Of a DNA stretch of 64,000 bases, positions 12,943-25,327 are shown one piece after another. The position numbers and the translations under genes were made by a program. The stretch is from contig BSBK01002931.1 of the NCBI GenBank assembly GCA_027943335.1, positions 1-64,000 on the forward strand. Reading direction: 5' to 3'. Below the pieces are notes generated by a model that searched no databases, was not told the origin of the DNA, and worked only from the letters and a program-made list of their open reading frames with translations. How positions within the stretch are numbered: position 1 is the first letter of the stretch; the number at the start of each line of letters is the position of its first letter. This DNA is from Chamaecyparis obtusa (lineage: Eukaryota > Streptophyta > Pinopsida > Cupressales > Cupressaceae).

Positions 12943-13099
12943 GCTTGATTAAATAAAAACAAATCTAAATTTCAATCTGATTTCATATATTATTACAAAT
13001 ATAAATACAAAACCCTATTTCAACAAAAAAAGCTACATTTAGTATGAAAATGAAATAAAATAATAAAAATATACAAATAATTTACTTACCAAATATGCT

Positions 13100-13440
13100 G
13101 TAGAGTCAAATTTGTTGTTGCCAAAATTAGATACCCGAAAATATATTAGGTATATGATATATCAAGCCATTTTAGCAAGAAAAAATGCGGAAAGAAATGA
13201 AGAAAAGGGCTTGCAGGCTTTGGATTTATGCCACAGTTATCGGGTACTCAAGAATATATTGGGTACCCGATATTTTATCAGGTACCTGATTAGGCCTGTG
13301 CTTTGGTGTCAAGTTTGCCCAAGTGTACTAACACCCAGGCCTCCTAAAATGTCAACAAGCATTTTCATGCGCTTTTGGACGAGTGAAAAGTGAATATTTT
13401 TCACATCGCCACTTTTTGGCCCCTCATGCTCATGCTAAAT
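13100..13440. repeat. Conserved upstream end of unknown gene family, copy 1
   Basis: This non-coding stretch upstream of the minus-strand gene is similar to 29790-30090 beside copy 2. It contains several short palindromic sites built on GGGTACCCGAT and CAGGTACCTG (13130-13290) and ends with a shared terminal block (caagtgt/aggtgt actaacacc, then ttttcacatcg, then actttttggc). Similarity stops near 13430, so this may be one end of the duplicated unit. Confidence 0.55.
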
Positions 13441-13583
<143 letters not shown>

Positions 13584-13735
13584 AAAGATCGACTGAAGAA
13601 TTAGGTGTCTCTTAGCTTGAATAGAAAAACAAATGAAGCTAATGATCTCTAAACAGAAGCAAAACAGAAAAAAGGAAACATTTAATAAGACTCATAAGGG
13701 GTTTTATAGATACACGTCCCCTATATCTGCACTAA

Positions 13736-14436
13736 ATCTATAATTTATTATTAGTTTTTATTGTAAATGATTTTAAAAATGTTATTTTTTCTTTATTTAT
13801 TGATTCTAATAAGTACAAAATTTAAATTTCTTAAAAAATTTAAAAAAGTGTACACATTATAAGCTGGATCAAAATCTATAAGAACTATTGAAAATGAGGG
13901 GGGGGGAGAAATTTAAAAAAAAGCAAAAAGAAATCCCAAGAAAATTTTATATTTTTACTTAATAATTTTATAATTCTACTTTTTTAATAATTAAGGGGTT
14001 GAAGTTGGAAGATTTGAATTAATATGTTAAAAAACTACATGAAGTTCAAAGTATAAATCTTAAAATAAGGAAGCTTAAGCTGGAAGACCATAAAAACCAA
14101 AATGGAGCATCTACTTAGCTCCAGATCGATACTATATGTATCTATGCAGCACCTAGAACACACTAAATCTATGCAAAGAAAAAGGCATGATGGCTAAGCG
14201 TTATCTATATTGGCTCAGTCTGACTAAGATGATGATCCTTCATCATCTTCAAAATTCTCTATGTGGATGTCCTCTCCCTCTTCCTCATCCTTCTGTACAA
14301 CATCAACATTCTCCTCTTTTGCACCTTCTGACTCTCATCCTCTTCCTCATCGACAACCTCATCTTCTTGTGTGTCTGCATCTGCCTCATATATGGTCTCC
14401 TTGCATAAAATTCTTGTATTGGCAACTTCCTGTACC
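13736..14436 (-). mobile_element. LINE copy A, 3' segment (first part)
   Basis: From aaatctataatttattatta to the solo LTR at 14437 this segment matches 33775-34470 and 44300-44970. In minus orientation it is the 3' end of a LINE: an acidic C-terminal tail (TQEDEVVDEEEDES), followed by a stop and a roughly 500-bp AT-rich 3' untranslated region. In this copy the tail frame is broken. The rest of the element continues at 15944-16187 and 25328-26385, separated by two later LTR insertions. Confidence 0.7.
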
Positions 14437-15938
14437 TATTATAATGATTGAGAGGGGGGGTGAATCAGTTAGATTAGTTATCCTATAGTCCCAATTACAA
14501 AGATTTAACACTTAAAACAATTCCAATAAATTTTGTAGCTCAATAACATAAACTATTAAAATATATGTGCCTTTTATCGATTACCAGTTAATTAACTTAC
14601 TGTGATTATCGACCAAATCAAATATGTAGTATGTAAAGTATGACAATAAAAGAATCATCACAGAAACACATAACACCATGATTTAACGTGGAAACCCTGC
14701 TAAGGGAAAAACCACCTAGGACCATTAATCCAAAATAATTTTCACTCTTCTGAAGTGAGCTCGGTGAAGAGACAACGCTGTTAAAGGTTACAAACACACC
14801 ATTAGGTGTGACATTGTTAGAGGATTTATGGCTAACAGTTAACTTTCGATTAGTATTCACTATGGGGTCAATAAGATAACAATGTACATTCCTTGAATGA
14901 CATAGGGGCATAACATAAAATGGTTAAGTCCACTCGGTTAGGAGATTTTTTGTATCAATGGTTAAACTAAAATAGTAGTTGATCTGATTACAATACAACT
15001 TAATTTGTAGATGTTTAGATCTATTCTAAGCACATAAAAATCCTCTGATCAATATTTCAATTCACTTCCTCAACTTAATTTCACTCGGTAATAGCTCTCT
15101 CACACTTGGTTTTGTTCTGCAGTTTGGTTCTCCTTCAACCAGTCTGATCAGGCAAGCATGAAACTGTATACACGTGAAACCTCTGCAATCTTCTCTCTTG
15201 TAGCATAGTTTCAATAAAGAAACTCATATCTCTTATATAGATAAATAAACCATTTTCATATCTACCAGCAGATTTTTCCGCTTATCCTTCTTCATTGATT
15301 TTACCTCTTAAAATTTCCTTGGTAGTTGTGTCAATAACACATTTCAATTCCATCTTTTAGATCTTCTTCTAATTTTTTTAGTCGTGGATCTCATAACAAA
15401 CTTTATCCTCAATCTCAAAATCATAACAATTTCTGGCTCATCATTTTCTGTCAGCTAAACTAAGCATTTAATACTTTCATCCATACTCAGTTAACAAAGA
15501 AAGGCATCGGTGAATAAAAGCTTGGTTAATATTATTGCTCGGTATACACAACACTGGCTTGGTGTATACTGAAGTCTTCACTTACCGACCACATTGCCTT
15601 GTACAATTTTTCTTCCTCCTCCATAATAGATTAATACAACATAATCAAGTCAACAATATGAGATCATAGACTCATCAATAAGTTACCCAAAGTATTCCTT
15701 ATCCTCATTTGTCATATCCATCTTTCTCCATGTAGATATCTCAGTTCTTCATCTTTTCTCTCCTTTTACAAATGTTTTAGATATTTGTAACTAACATGAT
15801 AAGTGTTGTCAAAACTAGTTGACATCAATGACAATATAATGACTAATTTAATTATCTTACATATCATTTCAGTAACTCAGTGATCTCTAATCATTGATCT
15901 TCAAGTCATTCAAGTATTCAATCAATTGTAGTTCATCA
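14437..15938. mobile_element. Solo LTR, 1502 bp, inside LINE copy A
   Basis: Comparison with LINE copies B and C gives exact borders. The insertion starts TATTATAATG (ancestral TG presumably mutated) and ends ...TTCATCA, with GTACC (14432-14436) and ATACC (15939-15943) as a 5-bp target duplication carrying one change. The early segment gagagggggggtgaatcag resembles the start of the LTR at 16188, suggesting a related family. Internal sequence shows no gag or pol. Confidence 0.7.
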
Positions 15939-16187
15939 ATACCGATATTATCTATTTATTATATGTTCCAACTACTAACATCTATTCTTGACAAAGTAAA
16001 AATTAATAGATATGATATCCACGCATGAAATTATTGTATTGACAACTTCCTATTCTGATATTACCTGTTTAGTAGATGTGTCATCTGCACCTTGTTTCAC
16101 CAATTCATCTTCCAAGCTGTTTTCTTCTTTGAATATATGATTAATTATAGTCTGCTCAAATCTATTAATCAATGATAAGATCACCTA

Positions 16188-17308
16188 TGTTAGGAATGGG
16201 AACACTGAGGGGGACGGGGGGTGAATCAGTGTTCACTATATTTAATCTTTTTACTTTACTCTTTAAAATTAACTTGAATGCTTAAGTACTGAAATGAACA
16301 TTAACATAAACAAGATAGATGAACACAACACATAACACCAATATGGTTACAAGGAAACCCAAATAGGTGAAAACCCTAGTGGGAATTGACACCCACTAAT
16401 AATTTGTACTAGTGTCTTATGATCCTTGTTAGAAGATCCTTAACCCTGTTAGGAGTTTTATTTACAATGTATTTAGTACAGTGACCTTGTCAAGGGTCAG
16501 ACCCTGTTAGGAGTCTTTTACAATTAACCCTGTTAGAGGTGGGGACACAATGTCCTAGAGCTCACTGCTCAAGTGGTGAAGGCAACAACCTTCTGATCTC
16601 AGATACACACTATATCTGCTGGATGAATTGGCACTATGACACTACTTGTTCAATCAGTTCCTTTGATGCACTGATGCTTTGACCTCTTGCAAAGCTCTAA
16701 TACATCTTAACAAATCTTTGCATACTTCTTCTCTTCTTATCTCAACTTTCTATCAACTTGCATACTATTTACAAAGGGTGCATCTCATATTTATATGCGC
16801 TACAAAAAATAATTAACTAGGTCGGCCTATAACATATTACATTCAACACTTCCAATTGTATTGGTTCAAGCATGTTTACAAAAAAATTTAATTATATATT
16901 TACAATCTAATTACAATAGGTGCATACCCTTTACAAAATTATTTTATCATTGCTAAACAAATTACCAACAGTCAGCCGCATACTTTTTTCTGTTCTGGCA
17001 TTCACTATCTGTGTAACTTCAACTCTTTGTATCTTTGTCATACTGAATCTTCTAATCATGCGCTCTTAGACTAAGCATGAATATAATCTTACCATCTTAT
17101 ATTCTAGGGAACATACCATAACTCGGTCATACGCATGTGCGCTGATGCGTTGATCTACTAGTGCTCTTTTAACTATCCAGTCTTCTGTACTTAGCCAATT
17201 CCCGATCTTCTTATCATGTGCGCTGACTCCAAAACATTATATGACTTTATTTCCATAATGAGAACACTATGTTAAGTCATATACAATAGTATAGTCAACT
17301 TTCCAACA
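16188..17308 (-). repeat. 3' LTR (element orientation) of the 9.14-kb element
   Basis: 1121-bp direct repeat of 24206-25327, starting TGTTAGGAAT and ending TCCAACA, adjacent to the polypurine tract at 17309-17320. Blocks such as aaccctgttaggag and gtatttagtacagtgacc are shared by both LTRs. Confidence 0.9.
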
Positions 17309-17794
17309 ATCTCCCCCTTTGTCTTTGATGGCAACAAAGGAATATGCAAAGTTACTATTTGTCCTCTTATACAAAAACTCTAACTTATATCTACTTTAGT
17401 CTTATTACTATACATCTTTTTTACATATCTATAACTCCATATTCTATACATACTCCCCATTTGACATTAATGAAAAAGGTGCTAAAAATTGAATCTTTAC
17501 AAGTACTTACAAGGAAAGTACATCCAGATATGCTATTTGCAACTTTTGGATCTCTTGTTTCCAGAATGTAATCAGTGCATTGACTATTTGGAGATGGGCA
17601 CATAATGTATAAGTCATCTTCTCCATCTTCTCCAAATCTAAGCTAGGACCTAGATCATATGTCACCATGGTGGCATTGATCTCCTTGATATTCTAATTGA
17701 GCACATCTAGGGAGGGTGGAAGAGCATTCGTGAGTTGTGTTTTCCTTGCCCTTATCTTGGACATCTCCTTCTCTGCTCTTTCAATCTTGTCAAT

Positions 17795-20590
17795 CTACCC
17801 TTGATATATGTTATTACACATATTTACATCAGTGGACGGGTCTTCTACTAATTTCCTTACTTGTTCTATCATTGCTTTTGCCTCTTGTATCTTCTTGAAA
17901 TGATCATCAACCAACTTATCTTGGTCCATACAATCTGAAATGATCTTCCTACCATATATTGCAAACTCTTTTAAGGATGCTTGACCAACCTTGAGTGAAC
18001 TTAGGTGAAGTGAAAAGTTACTAACCAATTCACTAAGCCTCTTCTTCATATACTTTTCTTCTGCAACTAGGGATGCAAACTCTTCCAAGCTAGAAAAGTT
18101 TGTCTTAAAATTTGAAAGAATTGTGCTCACATTATCCACTGAATGAACCTTAGACACTTTCTTGTTTGAAGGTAGCAGGTTGTTCAAGATGTTCACTAAC
18201 TCAACAAATAGGGGATTTCTCATTGCTTGTTTCTCTTTGGCCTTCTCCATAGCTAAGACACTGATCTTGATCTCATCTTCTTCTCCCCAAGAATCTAGAC
18301 TTGTGGTGTCTGGTGTCAATCTTGACAATGATGATACAGAAGGAGTGATAGGATTTCTAGCCACCACTTCTTTCTTTACTTTGATTTTCATTTCAACAAA
18401 TGTCTCATCTGTTGGTTCATTTCCTTTTACCTCTTCTTCCCCTTTTTCTATTTCTTTCTCTTTTATTTTTCTTTTTCTTTTTTCTTATTTTTCTATATTT
18501 TTTTCTTCTTCACCTTCTTGTTGTATCTTGGGTGAGTTGCCACTGCATAGTGTTCAACCTCTTCTATGCTTAAAAAGGCCTCTTCAAACTTGTCCAAGTC
18601 CTTATCTGTGGCCGCCATTGCAATCTCAACATTATCAATAATGATATTGTTATCCTTTAGTAACTCTATTATGGGCACGGACTTGTCTGCCTCTGCAGCA
18701 GTTTCAACTATAGGCGCTAAATCTTGAGGACCTATAAATGGTATATTTGTGGTCTTTGCCTCCTTGGCTACCTTTGTGGGTACTTGAGTTGTGGGTGTAG
18801 TAGGTGGGTACATGTGTCTATTCATGAAAACATTCTCAAAGGTTTTTTCTGTCTCTTTGGATGCCAACTCAAAATTCTTGTCCATTATGTGTAGTGTTCT
18901 TAGCTTTGTTCATAGATGTAGCTTTACCAAATCTAGCAATAGTGACTTCTCTTCTAAGGAAGACACCGGTAGAATTTCATCTAGAATTTTCTCTCTTATC
19001 CTAAGATCTTCTTCAATAGCTTGTTTCTTCAAGGATTCTAAGATGTTCCAAACATTTTTTGGAATGACTATTTTTAGTTCCAAGACTATCTGTTGGAACT
19101 TGATCATATGTTTTATGATCATGCCATGAATCTATGACTTGTCAATTTCACTGTATATGTCATAAAGCTTTCCTATCTGATCCAATCTTCCTTCATCAAC
19201 AATCCTTCTACTCAACACTTTAAGACTAGGTTTGAAACCTACCTCAGGAGGTGCTTGAGTATTCTTACTACTTCTTGTTGCTCGTGAGGATGGATGACTA
19301 GTGTTGATCTCTTTCTTCCTCTTAGGCATTTCCTTATACTCTGGAGGACCAGTAAGGTAAATTGTTTTTGTGGGCGCAGGAGGGGAAACAACTATTTTAC
19401 CCTTCAGATCATTCGACTTTTCCACTTTTACCTTCAATTTTGGATCATTAGATTTTGCCTCTATTGTAGATGCACTCTCAATTCCTAAAGAAATATTTTC
19501 TTGTCTTACTTTTTCCACGTCTGCTTGAGTTACTCCATGAATTTTCAATATCTCAAAAGTAACCTTAGCTACTTTTCTTTTAGTTGATGCATTTTTCAGA
19601 ACATCGTCAACTTCTCTTGTTTTCTTTTCATTAATCCCCCATCTTGGCTCATTAGGGTCCTTAGGTGCTAATAAGAGTACTTGAGCATAAGCCCTCCAAG
19701 ATTGGCTCCTCAACCTCATATCCAAGTGGATGAATCAACTTTTTCCTTGGCTCAACTACTTCCATACATGTTGTATCAGTCTCTACCATAAAGAAAATGC
19801 TATCTTTATACTTTTCAACAATGGTTTTTGGAATCTTGTATCTCATCTACATTTTGGCACTAAATGTCTTCAATTCTAGTGTCATGTAGTCCTTTAGTGT
19901 ACTCTCAGTAGTTGCCTTAAATGATATATGTGGCATTTTAGGTAAACTCTTGTCCAAATACAAATCTAACACTTTTCTAAGAATGTGGAAGTACATGTAT
20001 AAGATCAAAGACCCAAACCTGAATATTTTGGTCTTGTCATGTTTTATGGCTTTGATGTTGTCTATCAGTTGTGCCCACATGATCTTGCACAGATTATACT
20101 CTCCATTTTCTCTCACAAGTCTTATTGCTACAAGAATTGTGGCCACTAACACACTGTTCACTTTGCTAGTTTGTTGAAATCTATACCCTAGTATCATAGA
20201 CATCAATTTGATGTCATTTTCCTCTATAGGGTCTATAGTAATTCCATGCCTATCACTTCCCGATTTACATGTTTTCTCAACAAGTTTTCTCACATTATTG
20301 CCTGTTGGAAGAACGACACCTTTCTTGGAGAGACCTATCATCTCATGGATTAGGTCTCCTATAATCTTGACTGACACTTCACCTATCCAGAATAGGTCAT
20401 CATGAATCCTCCTAAGTAGAATATTTATCCATTCAGACTCATAGAACTCATTTGCAGTAGCATATTCAATTATCGGGTGGTTTTCAAAGCATGCATACTC
20501 ATCTAGGAATGTTTTATCTAGTTTCATCATGGTTTCTAAGTGTGCTCTTATCCTATCAAGTCCTACTGGCTCCTTCTTATAATATGTGTC
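17795..20590 (-). pseudogene. Unknown long ORF of LTR element, downstream copy
   Basis: Minus-strand reading, in order: 20530-19847 (MMKLDKTFLDEYACFENHP...), 19846-19132 (METDTTCMEVVEPRKK-type then PLGYEVEEPILEG), 19122-18910 (IIKHMIKFQQIVLELK), 18885-18493 (MDKNFELASKETEKTF...) and 18391-17795 (Ser/Lys-rich, helical). The pieces are joined across frameshifts and stops. This copy keeps the C-terminal 350 or so residues missing from the upstream copy, including a Lys-rich low-complexity stretch near 18480 and a probable coiled-coil C-terminus. It lies between gag and the 3' LTR, where envelope-like or accessory ORFs lie in some plant retroelements. No known domain was recognised, and no transmembrane segment is evident. 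Confidence 0.55.
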
Positions 20591-20599
20591 TTTGGACTT

Positions 20600-22602
20600 C
20601 TAAATGGTATATTTGTGGTCTTTTCCTCCTATGCTACATTTTTGGGTACTTGAGTTGTGGGCGCAGTAGGTGGGTACATGTGTCTGTTCATGAAAACCTT
20701 CTCAAAGGTTTTTTCTATCTCTATGGATGCCAACTCAAAATTCTTGTCCATTATGTGTAGTGTTCTTAGCTTTGTTCATAGATGTAGCTTTACCAAATCT
20801 AGCAACAATGACTTCTCTTCTAAGGAACACACCGGTAGACTTTCATGTAGAATTTTCTCTCTTATCCTAAGATCTTCTTCAATAGCTTGTTTCTTCAAGG
20901 ATTCTAAGATGTTCCAAACATTGTTTGGAATGACTGTTTTTAGTTCCAAGACTATCTTTTTGAACTTGATCATATGTTTTATGATCATGCCATGAATTTG
21001 TGACTTGTCAATTTCATTGTATCTATCATAAAACTTTCTTATCTTATCCAATCTTCCTTTATCAACAATCCTTGTACTCAACACTTTAAGACTAGGTCTG
21101 AAACCTACCTCAGGAGGTGCTTGGGTATTCTTCCTACTTCTTGTTGCTCATGAGGATGGATGATTAGTGTTGATCTCTTTCTTCCTCTTAGGCCATTTCC
21201 TTATACTCTGGAGAAGTAGTAAGGTAAATTGTTTCTATGGGCACAGGAAGGGCAACAATTATTTTACCCTTTAGATCATCAGACTTATCCACTTTTACCT
21301 TCAATTTTGGATCATTAGACTCTGCCTCTACTATAGATGCACTCTCAATTCCCAAAGAAATATTTTCTTGTCTTTCTTTGTCCAGGTCTGCTTGAGTTAC
21401 TCCATGAATTTTCAATATCTCATAGGTAACCTTAGCTACTTTTCTTTTAGTTGATGCATTTTTCAGAACATCATCAACTTCTCTTTTTTTCTCTTCATAA
21501 CTTCCCCATGTTGACTCATTAGCGTCCTTAGGTGCTGATAAGAGTACTTGAGCATAAGCCTCTAGGATTGGCTCCTCAACCTCATATCCAAGTGGATGAA
21601 TCAACTTTTTCCTTGGTTCAACTGCTTCCATACATGTTGTATCAGTCTCTACCATAAAGAAAATGCTATCTTTGTACTTTTCAATAATGCTTTCTAGAAT
21701 CCTATATCTCATCTACATTTTGGTGCTAAATGTCTTCAATTCTAGTGTCATGTAGTCCTTTAGTGTACTCTCAGTAGTTTCCTTAAATGATATATGTGGC
21801 ATTGTAGGCAAACTCTAGTCAAATACAAATCTGACACCTTTCTAAGAATGTGGAACTACATGTATAAGATCAAAGACCCAAACCTGAATATTTTGGTCTT
21901 GTCATGTTTGATGGCTTTGATGTTGACTATCAGTTGTGGGCACAGGATCTCGCACAAATTATACTCTCCATTTTCTCTCACAAGTCTTATTGTGGCAAGA
22001 ATTGTGGCCACTAACACACTATTCACTCTGTTGGTGTGTTGAAATCTATAGCCTAATATCATAGACATGAATCTGATGTCCTTTTTCTCTATAGGGACTA
22101 TAGTCATTCTGCACCTATCACTTCTTGATTTGCATGTTTTCTCAATAAGTTTTCTCACATTCTTTCCTATTGGAAGAACGATGCCTTTCTTGGAGACACC
22201 TGTTATCTCATGGATTAGGTCTCCTATAATCCTAACTGACACTTCACCTATCCAGGATAGGTCATCATGAATCCCGCTAAGTAGAATCTTTATCCATTCG
22301 GACTCATCTAACTCATATGCACTAGCATATTCAATTATCGGGTGGTTTTCAAACCGCGCATACTCATCTAGGAACATTTTATCTAGTTTCATCATGGTTT
22401 CTAAGGGCACTCTTATCTTGTCAAGTCCTACTGGCTCCTTCTTATAATATGTGTATGCACGAATGTGTTCGACATGCATAATCCCCATAGGAGTGTTGGA
22501 GAATGCCCCTTCTAGGTCATTCAATGTAGATTTGAACAGGTGCCTCTTAAATACACATCTTTTCTTCCCCACAATATCAAATATAATAGAATTAGCCATC
22601 AC
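20600..22602 (-). pseudogene. Unknown long ORF of LTR element, upstream copy
   Basis: Minus strand: 22602-21856 (248 codons, MMANSIIFDIVGKKRCVFKRHL...), then 21712-21188 (MRYRILESIIEKYKDSIFFMVETD...) and 21084-20776. It is a near-complete match of 18735-20590 with an offset of 1865 bp, a tandem duplication inside the element. The N-terminal 70 or so residues present here are absent from the downstream copy because the duplication breakpoint lies near 22455/20590. A stop (TAG) ends the first block where the other copy reads TAC-like through. The sequence is hydrophilic and Lys/Glu-rich after the first domain. The function is unknown. Confidence 0.6.
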
Positions 22603-23039
22603 TTACTTGTATATCACTTTCCAAATGGTTTCCAAGAACTTCTAAATCAACATGATGGATTAGGGTTTCTGCAACCAATCGAACACACTGCTTTGCTAGT
22701 GAATTAATCTGCAATCCTTCACAATCAACTGCTAGGACTTTTATGCTCTTCAATCGCTATGAAATCATATGCAATGAGTGATCTACAAGCTTCTATGTAC
22801 TTTAAAGTAAAATTTGACCATTAGTGCTTTCCACGTAAACCAAACTTTCATTGAAAATATTCAACTTTCATTTTCCTATCAATCAGGAGGTGCACTCTTG
22901 CACACAGCCTCTCTTAGTCTCCAAAAGGTTAAATCAAAATGCACATACTCTAAGGGTGAGTATACCGGCCGTGTAGGGGTCTACAGCTAAATTAGCTCCC
23001 CTTATGACCCTAAGGGCCATTCATCCTAATGTAGAGGGT

Positions 23040-24180
23040 GCATCCACTGTGGATGCATCCAATACATACTCATCAACCTTATCCTTGTTTGCCTCTGACC
23101 AAATCATGCTCACATTTTGCGAACCTTTCACAAACTTGACTTCTCCTTCGGTATCCAGTATTGATTCTTCTTGCTTTTTATGGCTTTCCTAACTTTTCAT
23201 TCTTGATCTACAGAAGTTTGAGATGTCTCCAGCCTTGTTACATAAGTAAAAAATAACTAGAGGCCTTATATTCCTCAGTGCATTGACATGGGTTACCATT
23301 TTACATTGTCTAGCTGAGTGACCATTATAGTTACATATCCGACATGTAACATTCTGAGAATTTCTTATATTTGGCTAATTCTAATTTCTTTGATTATGCA
23401 GAGTCTTGTTATTCTGACTCATCTTACAATTCATAGCTCTATGACTAAATTTATTGCATGAATAATAGTAACCATTGAAAGGTCCTACCTCTTTAGAGTT
23501 CCTTGCTATATGTCCATGCTTGTTACATGCATAGCAAGTTTGGTCTACTATCTTGCACTCATATTTGGATGGTTCAACATTCTCTTTAGTCTGACATCCA
23601 ATCTCCTTAGTATATGTGGTGTCTTCTAGTGTTTTCATCCTTGCTCGCATGTCATCAATCTGATTTTGTGCTTCAATGAATCTAATGCCACTGGTATCTC
23701 CTTTAAGCTTCCAAGCATATAACTGAGATTCTATCAGATCCTTGCTTGTGTGTAATTTATCAATGTGATTCTTATCTTCTTTCAATTCAGAACAGAAGTT
23801 ATCTTTGTTGTTTCTTAGCTCCAAGATTTCCATATTTTCTTGCCTCAATTCTCCATTCAGTTAAAGGTTCTCCTTGATTTGTTCTTCATAGACATCTTGA
23901 TTGTTAGTTAACTTATCATCCAATTCTTCAATTTGATCTTTTAGAGATGTGTTCTCTTCATTTAGCTTTTTCACCATTATCCCTAAATCACTGGTAGAAC
24001 ATTCTTTTAAATCTTTTCTTAGTTTTTTGATGACTACTTGAGCATCACTGACTTTTTCTTTTAGTTATTCAATTTCTTTTTCAGATCTGTCCAGGTCTTC
24101 AAGAGCAGCTCCAAGATTTCTTTTCAGATGTTTCATTTATGTTTACTCCATGATCTCCTCAAGTGGTTAAACTTCTTTGC
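23040..24180 (-). pseudogene. Gag-like region with coiled coil and zinc knuckles
   Basis: Reading on minus from about 24140: a long Glu/Lys-rich coiled-coil region (KHLKRNLGAALEDLDRSEKEIE, stop, LKEKVSDAQVV..., about 24140-23850), then an open frame 23848-23381, then continuation to about 23040 past stops. There are four zinc-knuckle-like motifs: CYACNKHGHIARNS (last Cys lost), YYSCNKFSHRAMNC (first Cys lost), an intact CRICNYNGHSARQC (about 23350-23300) and a degenerate FYLCNKAGDISNFC. CCHC knuckles bind RNA in retrotransposon Gag. The N-terminal capsid part is absent or unrecognisable. The location just after the primer-binding site agrees with Gag. At least three in-frame stops make it non-functional as it stands. 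Confidence 0.75.
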
Positions 24181-24205
24181 TGAGGACCATAGCTTTGATA
24201 CCAAT

Positions 24206-25327
24206 TGTTAGGAATGGGAACACTGAGAGGGGGGGGGGGGGGAATTAGTGTTCACTATATTTAATCTTTTTAATTTACTTTTTAGACTTAACTTGAATGC
24301 TTAAGTATTGAAATGAACATTAACATAAACAAGATAGATGCGCACAACACATAACACCAATATAGTTATGGGAAAACCCAAATAGGTAAAAACCCTGGTG
24401 GGAATTGACACCCACTAATAATCTATACTAGTGTCTTATGATCCTTGTTAGAAGATCCTTAACCCTGTTAGGAGTTGTATTTACAATGTATTTAGTATAG
24501 TGACCTTGTCAAGGGTCGGACCCTGTTAGGAGTCTTTTACAATTAACCCTATTATGGGTGGGGACACACTGTCTTAGAGTTCACTACTCAAGTGGTGAAG
24601 GCTACAACCTTCTGATCTCAGATACACACTATATCTACTAGATGAGCTGGCACTATGACACTGCTTGTCTGATCAGTTCCTTTGATGCGTTGATGCTTTG
24701 AACTCTTGCAAAGATCTAATACATCTTAAAAAATCTTCACACACTTCTTCTCTTCTTATCTCAACTCTCTATCAACTTCCATAATAATTACAAAGGGCGC
24801 ATCTCATATTTATATGCGCTACCATTTTTTTTTTACTAGGTTAGCCTATAACCGATTACATACAATGCTTCCAATCGTATTGGCTCAAGCGTGTTTAAAA
24901 GCAAAGTTAATTACATGTATACAATCTAATTACAATAGGAACATAGCCTTTACAAAATAATTTTATCATCGCTAATCAAATTACCAATAGTCAGCTGCAT
25001 ACTCTATTCTTTTCTGGCATTCATTGTTTATGTAACTTCAACTCTCTCTATCTTTGTCATACTGAATCTTCTGCTCATGCACTCTTAGACTAAATATGAA
25101 TATACTCTTACCATCTTATATTCTAGGGTGCATACCATAACTCGGTCATACGGATGTGCACTGATGCTCTGATCTATTGGTACTCTGTTAAATGTCCAAT
25201 CTTTTGTACTTAGCCAATTTCTGATCTTCTTATCATGTGTGCTGACTCCAAAACATTATATGACTTTGTTTCCATAATGAAAACACTATGTTAAGTCATA
25301 TACAACAGTATATTCAACTTTCTAACA
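24206..25327 (-). repeat. 5' LTR (element orientation) of the 9.14-kb element
   Basis: 1122-bp direct repeat of 16188-17308. It carries an expanded G tract of about 13 near 24228-24241 just after the start, where the other LTR has two shorter G runs. It is followed by the target duplication ACCTC. Confidence 0.9.

Larger units (their letters stand above)
16188..25327 (-). mobile_element. 9.14-kb non-autonomous LTR retrotransposon
   Basis: Borders are defined by the LINE copies: TGTTAGGAAT... to ...TTCTAACA, flanked by ACCTA (16183-16187) and ACCTC (25328-25332), while LINE copy B reads uninterrupted across the site. The LTRs are 16188-17308 (1121 bp) and 24206-25327 (1122 bp), visibly diverged. 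A primer-binding site complementary to initiator-Met tRNA (TGGTATCAAAGC on the minus strand, 24192-24203) adjoins the right LTR, and a polypurine tract (AAAGGGGGAGAT on minus, 17309-17320) adjoins the left LTR, so the element runs on the minus strand. The interior holds a gag-like region and a tandemly duplicated long unknown ORF. No protease, integrase or reverse transcriptase is visible. Confidence 0.9.

Noticed and set aside
17344..17603. Small ORFs beside the left LTR of the 9.14-kb element
   Set aside because: They lie on the wrong strand or cross the polypurine side of the element and resemble nothing; treated as chance frames.
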